Shown here piece after piece: positions 12,501-24,500 of a DNA stretch of 64,000 nucleotides. A program made the position numbers and the translations under genes. Each line of letters starts with the position of its first letter. Position 1 is the stretch's first letter. The notes below the pieces were generated by a model. It saw only the letters and a list, made by a program, of their open reading frames with translations, ran no database searches and was not told the DNA's origin. Source of the stretch: Branchinecta lynchi (taxonomy: Eukaryota; Arthropoda; Branchiopoda; Anostraca; Branchinectidae); assembly GCA_023053575.1 (NCBI GenBank), contig JAKZAP010000022.1, positions 14,240,518-14,304,517 on the forward strand, given 5' to 3'.

Positions 12501-15500
12501 TTAATATTTACAAAAATACTATCTCTCGTTATTTTTTTTGCAACCAAACCAAAAAAGGGGTTTTGTCCTGGAGACAAAAACAACACAAAAATTGTTCGAT
12601 CTCTTCGCACTCCCTGCGTCAAAGGATACCCTTCCGTCATAGGGAATCCCTTTTGCAGTGGCATTTCTTACGATCTTTTTCATTTCCTTCTCCGATACCA
12701 AAACCCTTTTTTATTTTAGTTAGATCGTGCCGACGCGAAGCAAGGGCTTTCATCCCTAATTCTTCCAGTGCTTGTTGGTAGGATTTGTATTTATCCGCCA
12801 AAATAATTTTTAAAGCCCTTTTTTGAATGGTTTCCAACCGATCGGTCTGCTCCTGGTTCAGTCCCGGATGTCACACGGTGCAGCAATGGCCGTATGTAGA
12901 CCATGAAGCAATGGGCCATGACTTTGGCACTCAGTCCAAACCTCTTAAGGTTTGCAAAACTTTTAAGGGCGGCCGCTGCTTTACTAATCATTGTGGATAC
13001 ATGACCATTCTATTTTAGATCTGAGTCAACTGTAACCCCAAAAATTTTCACAGTTGTTGCAGATGGTATATCTGGACATCTGGACTGGCGGTACATCACG
13101 ACGGAGAAAGCAGAGTCGAAAAACTGCACACTTCTTCAGGTTCAGTTGAAGTTTTAGGCCGGTCGTCTTGTTAATGAGATCCCGTAAGAGCGAGGACACT
13201 GTTAAAGCTGGGTCATGGACGTTTAGTCGGCGAAGAATGGATAGTGACATATCATCCGCGAATTTTTTTCGGTGTCGCCATTTTTGCATCAGTTTATTGC
13301 AAACCGCCAGGAAGGACAGTGGCCCAAGACGGGTCCCTTGGGGTGCACCAGAAGTAATTGAGACTGGGTCTGATATCTTAGAACCAGGTGACAGTTGCAC
13401 CGGTTGCGTTCTTTCTGAAAGGAAGCTGGCGAGAATTCTCAAAAGAAATTCTCTCGCTCCCATAGATCGGCCGTGTTCAATGACCTCGGTGTGGTCAAAG
13501 GAGTCGAACGCTTCTGTAAAGTCACTGATGATACAGTCTATTTGCTATGTACCGCTCGACGTCTGCGTTGAGTCCTGGCCAGTATCCCAGTATTCTGGCT
13601 CGTTGTTTCGTCTTCTCGATTCCAAGATGGGCTGAGTGTAACTACTGGAGTGTAGCTGCTTGCATGTTCTTGGGGATTATCAGTCTTTCTCCTTTGAGGA
13701 GGATGCTCTTTTTGAAAGAAAGTTCATGCTGCAAGTTCCAGTATGCTAGGATGTTGGTTGGGCAGTCTTTTCTTGCACTCGGTCACCCCGCTTGGACCGT
13801 TTTGATTAGGGTGCTGAGCTCCGAGTCCTTTGTTGTTTCCTCTCGGAGCTCTTCGAGCTTGTGGTCACTGGCTGGAAGGTTTTGGATGACTTGATGTACG
13901 TAGACATCCAGACTTTCTTCCAGTGTAGGATTCGAGTCGTCGAGATGTAGGCGGGATAGAGCATCGGCTACGGGGATTTCTGAGCCCGGTCGGAACTTCA
14001 GGCTGAGGTCATGAGGTAAGATGCGTCATCAGCTAGCAGGATGGACCAGTAACCGGATCGGGCATCGAGTTTGGTGAATACCTTGGCTCCATAAAGTTTT
14101 GAGTTGACATCGTCCAGAGTGAGGATCGGGTAGTGCGGCCGTTTAAGGGACTTATTTAGGTCAACTGGATCTATACACAGTCTTATGGAGCCGTCCTTCT
14201 TTTCTACCATTACCGTTGAGTTAACCCATTATGTCGGGGTTACTTTATTGAGCTTATCCTGCATAGCGACGGGGACTCGTCTGGCTGGGTAGACCGTTGG
14301 CGTAGCGTTGTCCTTCAGGTATATGTTGCATTCTCCGTCCAGTTTTCCAATTCCTCTGAAGACTTCTTTGTACTTTTCCTTCAGGTCTAGTACTTTGGAG
14401 GCTGTTGCATCTATATTTAGAACCACCTTGATCAGGTCCAGGGTGAGGCTCGAGCGGATGCCGATGATTGGGGAAGATTAGGTCTCGACTATATAGAACT
14501 GCTGCGTGCTGCACATATTGTCTTTGTACCTACAGGATAGTTCACAGACTCCTGTTACTGGGATCCGTGCTCCACAATAACTTGTGAGGCGCTGACTGGT
14601 GAGCTTCACGGTGGGCTTTGGGGTGATGAGGTCAAAGTACTTCTTTCGGATGATATTGACCTGTGCTCCTGTGTCAATTTTAGTGTTGGTTGTTGGAATG
14701 ACTGTCTGAATCGAATGATCAGTGGAATGACTGCTTCGTCTTTGTTCTTACTTTGCTCTATGGAGTAAAGAAAAACAGTTTCGTCGCCGGAGTTTGTTTC
14801 TGCGGCATCTTCGTCGACTGCACTGACCGTCTTACTTCGACAAATCCTGGCAAAGTGGTTGGTCTTTTTGCATATGGAGCAGGTCTTCGCCCTTGCAGGG
14901 CAGACATGGGAGGGGGAGTATGTTCCGCCGCAGAAGTAGCATGCTTTATTCTTGGAGCTAATTGCTTTCTGTTTGCTTGTTCCTACCACTATTCCGGTTT
15001 TGGTAGCGGGATATAGCGTTGATTGTTTGAGGGGGGCCAGCTTCGTTCCGTTGAACGTCTTGAGTTGCGCCTGGGTCGTTTCGTGGGTTCTGCACATAAA
15101 GGTTGCTTTCTCCAGTGTGAGTTCATCGCCTTCAGCCAATAGCTTCTCACGCACATTTTGGTTCTGGATTCCACACACGATTCGGTCACGAACCATTTCG
15201 TCTGGGTTTGAGTATGAGCATGGTTTTACTAATGTCCTTAGGTCCGTGATATATTTTTCCACACTCTCTTTGTCGTTTTGATGTCGCTTCTGGAACAGAT
15301 ATCGCGCAAAAACTGTGTTCGTCTTTGGTGAAGCGTATGCTTTGAATTTTGCAAGGTAGGGTTCGATTTTATTCGACTCTTCAGCAGCAATATTGAAGGT
15401 GTTGAATATTTCCCGACCTTTTGCTCCTGCCCAGATAAGTAGGTAGGCACACAGTATTGTTTTCTGTTTTGCCTGCAAGCGGCCCAGCATACATCAGTTT

Positions 15501-18500
15501 GGCGTGTTCTTCGAAGCGGTCCCATTCCTCTGAAAGGGAGTTGGCCTCCCAGTTTATTGATGGCTGAAGGACGTATCTGACCACTTCTGACACCATGTAA
15601 TGGTCGTCTATTGTGTACCTTGGTCTGCCTATTGGGTCGGACATGAAAACAACGCGTTCTTGTCTTGTATCGTTTTTTGTGGAAAAAGCTAGAAAAGCAT
15701 ACGGAGTACTCATTACTTCTAAGCGTCGTTACAATAGACACATAACTGGCCCGGCTATACTCCGCATTCGCTATGCCGCACATACTAGCGCTGTCGTCAT
15801 TCTGGTCACTACTGACTATGAAAGATAAAAAATGCATTCGTTCCACATTTTATAAGTATTGCAAATATCTCCTAGGACTACCTCCGTGGGCCCGTAATTC
15901 TAGATTGTCGGCAAAGTATAATGTCACCGATCCAGTTATTGCAGTATCTGAGCGAATTGCAGGTTTTATTCGTTCTCTTGACGCTAGCCATACTTTGTAT
16001 AGGGCTATGTTGCCCCATGTGTAAATAAGAGTATCAAAATTTATGTGTTACATGTTGTGTCTTCTTGTCTTTTTTGTTTTTCTTTCTTTTCGCGTCTTTT
16101 CTTTCATACTCCATTTGTGACTTGTGTCTTAAAAATGGGAAATAAATTTCAATCATTCATTCATTGATTAGATTTAGTTACCCAGGCTACCTACAAAAAG
16201 TAACATAAGACTTCCGTACAAATATTATATAAAAATATTACAGTTACTATTTAGAGAAGGTTGGAGCGGAGAATAGTAAATAGTAGTTACTATTTTTAAA
16301 TGGGTGGAACGCGCTCCTGGTCACCATTGTCACTCTTATAGGTCCTGTATCGGCCTAATACAGAAGGAAATGTACGTTTTCCTCCATCACGCTGTTGACC
16401 GTTGGCCTTTGGACACCTCATTTCGCATTGTGCTTGAAACATGGCTCTCCTACATCCAACCCTGGCGGTATACTGGCCAGTCTGAGACTGAAGAAAGGGC
16501 GGTGGACCCGAAGTGGCAGTTCTTTGTGGCTGAAAACCTATTGTTTTACACTCAGTTCTTTGGGAAGATTCTGCAAAGATGTACACGAATGGAGCTGGTC
16601 TACCCGAAGCACGCACTGATGTTGTTCAGAGTAGCCAAGGTAAGGTTCTTTTTAAATAGGTCAGTTGTGTGTCAAAGCAGAATAACACACCGAATAGTAG
16701 AATGTACAAACCGAATAGTAGAATGTTGGAATAATCTCCCAGAAAGTGTTGTAAATGCCGAAAATATCAACGAATTCAAAGCAGGTGTTGACTACCACCT
16801 GGCTGAAATTCAATTTAGTGTGTAAAGTGTCCCGAGAAATTTATAGAGGCGAAAGCCTTATTATTGCAGTTATATTATTATTAATATTATATTATTATTA
16901 TTATTAACACTTGGGAGTAGCGCCAAGACTTGAAAAAATTGACACATATTCAAATAGCAGCGATACTAGCACTACTAGCGATAGAGAACGTCCCTACTAA
17001 AACTCATTCAGTCGTTCACCAACGCTTGCTCCAATAACTTCAAATTCTGAACATTGAAAAAAAAATGATACATCATTCCCTGTATCCTCGGTGCGTGCAG
17101 ACCGCACCTTAGCTTTACTAGACACTTCTAAACTCACAAGTTTGTTTCCCTTTAAATGCCGTTAGCGTACTAGGCGGTGCTACGAGTATGGCCCGTTTGT
17201 GAAGCATGAAAAGCAAAGGTCTTGGTGCTACTCCCTAGTGTTATTTTGCTCTGGTAGATAGGTAACATTGTAGCAATCTCTTTGGTTCTTATTATTGTGT
17301 TTACTTCTCCTTTTTTTTCTTGCCTCGTGTTTCCTGATGTGTAATAAATAAAATTGTTATTATTAGGCCTGTAACAAATTAAAGCAAACATTGCAAACAA
17401 TTATTGGGTCTGAAAACTCGTTTACTCAGATTGGACACGCCATTATGATAAAGTCGATTATGTTGTAGATGTGGAGACGGTCAACGAAAAGGGGGGTAGA
17501 TAGTATTCATCTGGGCGACATGTTTTCGGTGTCAAAATTCCGTTTTATTTAGTTACATTTCTTGGTACCATTTGTTTGTGTTTTTTTGGGAAGTAAAATT
17601 CGTGAAAGCCTTTATTAACATTATATAATATTGTATATTACTTAAAGCCCGAGGGCCATCGCATACAAAATAAATAAAAAACAAACAATCGACTCTTGTA
17701 ATGAATCCTAACTACAAAAATTCTTCTCTGTGATTCCAATCTGTCGGCAAGAACCTTCCAAGTTGCCTAATCTCAAACAGACTTTTCTCCTTAAACTTTT
17801 CAACCAACCACCCCTCCCCAAAAATCCGTTCCCCAAATATTTAAACTCTCAAATCATTCAACTACACACATTCGTACATTAATTTAAACACATTCTCATC
17901 CGCACAACCACACATTGGGCAGAATTAAGGACTTTAGTCCTTGAATGTCGTTTTTTATGAAGCGTCGTTTTTTATGCCACTGGCATGTCTGATGCTTTTA
18001 AGAAACACCAGGTTTATTTATTTTTGCCATTAAAATTGTACCTTACCTTACCTTACCTTAGGGCAGAAAAGTAAGGGCAGAAGTAAGGATTCTTACTAAT
18101 ACTGATCCCAAAAGCTCGAATTATTCCAACTGCTAAGAAAGCTAATTTTGATACTTAATATTTTGATATAGTAGTATTCACATAGATACCTATACTTAAC
18201 TCATTTAGCCATTACTACAATATTTTTTCAGGTGTTTAGTCAGAAGGGCCTTGGTCGGATGATAGCCAACGCGGAAAACGCTTTCAACTACGGCTCGTCA
18301 CCGCGTCAGCGTGGGAGTCCTGATTCCGAGCTCGTAGGGATTGTACGACATCACACCGTTCAGCTCGAAGGTCCGGGTTACCACCATATTTTCATGTTTG
18401 GACCGCACGTATCAAATGTTGTAAGTATGGGAACCCGTCAGTTGGCCCACCCGTCATTTCGCTCATAATATCTGTCATTTAGCCTACTTTTTGTGACAGT

Positions 18501-21500
18501 TGGTCTGCCCGTAAGTTGACCCACTAAATCCTTAATTTCGACCACTTGTCATGTCACGCATCCGTAAGTTTGTTTCCATCCGTCATTTCGTCAACCCGTA
18601 AGTTCATCCACCCGTCATTTCAGAAAGTTCGTCCGCCTGTCACTTCTTCAATCCGTAAGTTTGTCCACCCGTCATTTTTCCCAACGTCAGTTCGCCCACC
18701 CGTGAGTTCCCCTCCCTTCAATTCGCCCACTTCGTAAATCCGACAGTTCATCCACCCGTAAGTTCTTGAAGTAGGCGAAATGACGGCGACCCGTAAGTAT
18801 TAGCCATGCTGCGATTCAGTTTCGTTTCTTGGGATGTAACCGTTAAAATCATATGGTCTGGCGGTCTAAGATCGAACGAGGAAAACTTGGAACGCATATA
18901 GGGATAGTGCACCCTTTGGATTTACCCTTTTGGATGTTTCCTTGTTGCTATACAAAACCATGGACAACAGGGCTCAACCATTGCACGACATTATCCACTG
19001 CTTCCTGGCCAAAGATTGAAAATTAAGTTTCTTTTTCCGTGTGTTCATGTGTTTTATTTATTTTCTTTCCTTTACTCCGCTTTTTCAAAATGGCGGACTA
19101 TAGATAAATTACTTATTTACTTACCTACTACACAATAGTGTGTAGAACGTCTGGTACAGAGCCATCGCAATTTACCCAATGAATGGCTGATATAGCCTCG
19201 CCTGAAATGGCGCAGAGTTGACGCCGGTGCAGGTCAGGCTGAAACGTGAATAAAGAAACGTATGCGAGAATAGTTATAGTAATCTAGAATAGAATAAGTA
19301 ATTTATTCGCTCATACTTTCACGGTAATAAAACCAAAATTCGTGAGTACTGTCATGCAGAAATTTTTCACAAACAATAGTAATAAATTCATTAACCCACT
19401 GCAAAATAACAATGTAAGTAAGTAAGTAAGTAATATATTTATGACCCGCCATTTCGGAAAGGCGGAGTAAATGAAGAAAGTAAACAAAACACATACAAAC
19501 ACAGAAAAGACCCTTAATTTTTAATCTTCGGTCAGGAAAGAGTGGACGACGTCGTGTGCTGGTTGGGCCCTATCGTCCATGATTTTTGAAAGCGATGAGG
19601 AAACATCCAAAAGGGTAGCACTTGCATCTTGAATTTTGAACTTCTCCGGCAATGTATGCTTACGACATAATTTCGATAAGTGGAGCAGGTGTTTTGCATA
19701 TTTAAAATAACATGATCTCAAATTTTTAATCTCCTTCTTTCGCAGAACATGAGTGACGCCAGAACGAAATAGTATAGAAGGAGCGCAGAAGGTGCTGTAC
19801 AAATTTCCCAAAGCTTTACGATTATAGCGCCCCCGGTTGGGGACGATGCGCCCATAGGCGGTACGGATTGATCCAGAAACTTCTTGAACAACCGAAGAGC
19901 AAAATTTTGACAATGAAGATTTGATGCCGACCCACCGTAGAGAGTCTGTTGATTTGACCATGTGAAGATAGTGGAGTAAAAAAGAGAAACTAATCAACGA
20001 GAGAAGAAACACTAGTACAACAAAATAGACAGAAAAATCAACAGAACGAGCGGATGAGCCCGTGATATGGAGTTAGCCGCTGATATGCTTCTCCAGATAA
20101 ATTATTACAGTTACAGATGTATTACATTTAATTTCAAAAGTACATACAAATGATTAATATTTAAACTTTCAACAATTTTGGTATACAACTATTTTAGTAA
20201 CGGCTGTGTTTGGCCGCTACTTGGTGGTGTAAAGACTGCTCGCTCTTGCCTTTCTCTTACATTGTTACATGAGGGAGGGAGAATCTCGCTGTAGATAGGG
20301 GGCGAAATCAGTTTTTTGCACCGATCTGAAGGCGTAGGTTCAGTCGCCGTTTCTCCAAGGTATCGATTCTGTACGGGACATAAGGGACTGAGTGGAAAGA
20401 ATTAACAAAACGATATAGGAAAACCATCACAGGAACTATCCAGCGCCCCAGGAAGCCTTCCTTACCTGATTCGGTCGTCCGTGGGGACGGGGAATCCGGG
20501 ATCTTCTGACACGCCGAAGCGTCAAACGGGTGATCTGATCCGAATGAACGCGTAGGGACCAAATGGAAGAAATCTTGTGACTCCCAGGTTGGAGGGGGTT
20601 GGAAATGTCATGTGCTGTGGATATACTATTTGAGGGTCGGTGGGCGGAGGGCGGAGATTTGACCTCGGTCGGCAAAGTTGAAGGGTTGGGTGGGTCTGCA
20701 CATCTTGTGGAAATGCTCTATTCGAGTTGAAACTGGGTGGGGGGTAGAAGCAGCTAACAAAGATGTGCCGCTCCTGGTTCAGATTTCAGAAACGCATCCG
20801 GCCACTGTGGGAGAAGTTGGAGGGAGTCATGATACTCTTGTTTCACGCGGAAGGACCAAACTGGTGGAGTGATTGGGATGAAACTTAGGCAGTACAAAGG
20901 TCATTTGCCATAGATCCAAAATTTATTTCTGGTCATTTATATTAAAGTATATTAATTAACCTTTTATCTGTTGAATGTATTTTGTAAATGTTTCGCTGTT
21001 TACCTCTTCTAGCGTTAAGCTATTTGGGATTAAAACAAATTATTGATCGATTGATAGGTATGTCCAAACTGGTGGATGTCGATTTGTGCAAACTGGTGGA
21101 TGAGATGTGTCGGTCTGGTGTCCAAGCCGGAACCGGCCTCAGTGCGGGGGGTTGAAGGCATACCGGACATTGTCCGAAAATTAAATTTTCATGAATGGGT
21201 GATCCGACTCGAGTGAAACTTAATGGTTGATACGAGCAGTTGCTTTAGAGGTTTCGTTTGTAGGACCAACAACATGGGCTGGTGTATTTGAAGAGGCGGG
21301 GTAACAAGGGGCTGAATAGATGAACCTGTAAAGTAATTATAGTTCCAAGTTTCAATAAATGCCTTAATTGTAGGTGGTTCTCGGCAAAAATCTGCACCAG
21401 TTTTGGTTGTTATTGGTTCATTGGTTTTAAGGAAAGAGTAAAACAGTCTTCTCGTAATAGGTGCGATATGAGATGGCAGCCCTTGTTATTATGGTATTTG

Positions 21501-24500
21501 TTGGGAAGACTCGATCTGGCAACGGCAATCCTTCGGTCGGAGATGTCCGTGTTCAGTACTTTTAAGCTTGAACAGGTTCGAGGAACGAAAAAAAGAGGGA
21601 AGCAAACACGGCCGTACTTCAGTTTGAAGAAGATAGATTCAGCATTTACAAAATGTCTTAAAGGAAGTATATTAAGAAAGTAATAAAGAGAATCTGTTGA
21701 CAACTTCGATGGATATATTTGGGGGAAGGCAGGTAACTCTTAAAGCACACCTCGCACTATTTACAGTTTATATTCCAGTATTCAAAACTGTCTGAATACT
21801 GTAAAGCTTTAAAAAACTATCCACGGCTTTGCCTGTTTTAAGCCTTTTCCCAGGCCCATCGACTTTTAGCAAAATCTCGGCAAAACCGGTTTGACACATC
21901 AACCGCATGATACGCGAACACTCGTCCGAAGCGTAAGGCGCATGGAAACTAGTGAATCGCGGCAAGTGCAAAGATTAGGGAGGTGTCATTAATGGGTTCA
22001 GAATGTAACATATTCAATTTTGATCTTTGGGTTTAAGAACTAATGAATGATGTTGCGGGAGTAGGGTGCATTGGCATTAACGGTACTTTAGGTCCTTTAA
22101 GGACCCGCAATTCTTTGTTTTGTTGTTTTTGAAGGGGCGCTATATGAGAACTGAAGGTGTCAAGTGATGAAAACATTAAATAAGAATGGATAAATGCATA
22201 ATAAAATGGTCGCATTCCTTCAAGGGAAAGGGATAACTTGAGTCCCCGCATTATCAGTACCTTTCTTCCCAATATCATACGCAAATTTGATATGTGAAGT
22301 TTCCATGATAGATTCGAGTCAAGGAGGACTCCAGGGTATCACATAACTGCTGCGAGTGTAATCTTTATTTTAAAATCACTTGACTCAGTTAGTTGAAGCT
22401 AGGAACAGCGGCGTTACATCGGGAGCGCGAAGCGCCACGATTTTTCGTCAAAATAGTCGATTTTTTTCATTAAAACAGTCGATTTTTCGTCAAAACAGTC
22501 GATTTTTCCTAAACTGAAACAGTCGGTAAAAGTTACGAGACAGTCGGTAAATTTCTTGCCCCCTCCCCTCAACATTTTGGCTAGTAACGCCTCTAAACTA
22601 GTAAGTAAGAAAGTAATTTATTTATAACCCACCATTTGGAAAAAGCGGAGTGAATTAAAGAAAATAAATAAAACACAAACACACAGAAAAAGACACTTAA
22701 TTTTCATTTTCCGCCAGAAAGCAGTGGATAGCGTCGTACGCTTGTATAGCGACGAGGAAACATTCAAAAAGGGTAACACTTGCATCTTGGATTTTGAACT
22801 TCTCCGTGAATGTATGGTTATTACATTCGACAAGTGGAGCAGGTGGTTTACACATTTAGAATAACATGATCTCATCTTTTTAATCTCCTTCTTTCGCAGA
22901 ACATGAGTGACACCAGAACGAAATAGTATAGAAGGAGCGCAGAAGGTGCTGTACAAATTTCTGAAAGCATTACGATTATAGCGCCCCCGGTTGGGGACGA
23001 TGCACCCAAAGGCGGTACGGATTGATTTACAAACTCTTCAACAACCGAGAGTAATAATCCGAAAAAGGTTTACTTTAAAATTACTGCAAATTCACTTTAA
23101 ACATTTGGAGCCATTAATCTGGTTCTCGGCTGTCTACTAACTGAACTGATGACAGTACGATTAAGATGCAATAATGCTAACTTTACCCACACTGCTAGAT
23201 GGCGTTATAACTGAATTCGAAAAGTGGGGAATATTCAAATAGGGTGACAAACGGGATCGGACACGTCGCGAGGTCCTTGAAGACGAGAGGTTCAACAACA
23301 AGAACAACAAAGATTCCTAACAGTATTTTTTTATTTTTTTGTAGGTCAATCAAGTAATACATCTGGCAGAGCAGGCCAAGCTGCGGCTTCAGCACAACCA
23401 ACTATCAAAACCGGAAGACGAGGCTGCAACTTTCCAGTCCGGTAAGTCGATAAGCTTTCCTGGGGGGTAATTTCAAGACCTGACTTGGGGGTTTTCGACC
23501 TTGAAATCTTGGACGGACAAGCAAACCCCGTCGAGCACCTTGCCGAAAAAGGCCGAGATAGGACAGTCTAGTTATCTCTCACTTATTCACTTAAAGGACC
23601 CCTCGCACCATTTACTCTTTATCTTACAGTATTTTAAAATGTTTGAATACGTTAAAACTATGCTGAGCTTCAACAAACAACCGACGATTTTGTCTGTTTT
23701 AAGCCTTTTCCGAGACCCGTTGGCTTGTACCGAAAACAGAGAAACAATTTATATAACCGGTTTTTCTGATGGAAAAACTTTTCGCAGACAACCGTCGACA
23801 GCGTGATACACATCGAAGCTAGCAAAACCGGCAAGTGAGAAAATTAGCGTGGTTTTGTTAGAGGTGATAGAATGTACCGTATGAAATTGGGGTCTTGAAG
23901 ACCCGATGAAAATGCGTTATTTCGTTGCTCCACTGTGTTCACGAATAATCATCTTTCAAATAGTGGAATTTCTCTGTCGGATTTGTGGTACTGCGCTTGT
24001 TCCAGTGTTGCACGCTTGAAATAAGTGTTCACGCAGTGATCTACCGTCCCTAAGCTTATCACTGGCCAATAAAAAGCCACATTTGCGTTGAGTCAAGTCA
24101 GAGATTCATATTTTCCGTGTCATAGTAGGTTTTTGCCTTTTGAGAACGGCTGTAGACATTCTGACCGTCAGACTAGAGCAAATAGCAAAAAAAAAAAAAA
24201 ATCTCTCAATCCAAATAATGCAATGCATTCAGTTAAATAATACAAAAATAAGTTGGCTTTTCAGTTAAGCTTTAAATAAAATTAGCTGACGTTTCCGTTT
24301 AGCGCAGTCGACAAGCCTTTCATGAGAATTATATTTAAAGCTTAGCAAGAGGTCGGCGCTTTTACTTTCATTTCCGACCATCCTCCAAATTGCTTTTATG
24401 TTTAAGGTTTGCTGAAGAAGATCACCTCCTATTTCCGCGCTGTACCGGCTGAAAACAACAACCAGATTGAAGATTATAAGAAAGCCTTTGACCATCTAGA

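Larger units (their letters stand above)
11513..15650 (-). mobile_element. Ty3/Gypsy LTR retrotransposon, broken
   Basis: In 5' to 3' order on the - strand: gag (about 15650-14720) with two zinc knuckles, an aspartic protease DTGA motif near 14660, a reverse transcriptase N-terminal half (14420-13998), the end of RNase H and an integrase zinc domain (about 13985-13550), and the integrase core with DNGPQFTS (about 11880-11513). The polymerase YxDD region is deleted between 13998 and 13985, a LINE occupies 11885-13545, and another LINE cuts the integrase. I did not find LTRs. Confidence 0.85.
4828..16363 (+). other. SMPD4 giant intron (one coding segment not located)
   Basis: This 11.5 kb interval between SMPD4 exons is almost entirely mobile DNA, listed separately. 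Vertebrate SMPD4 has roughly 60-100 residues here, including a VRLLLKHLH motif, and the flanking phases (0 and 0) allow a phase-0 exon set. No convincing exon was recognised at 4888-5219 or 5836-6930. Confidence 0.7.

Noticed and set aside
18425..18800. CRISPR-like array
   Set aside because: The units are degenerate and lack uniform spacers; the context is animal, so it is a minisatellite.
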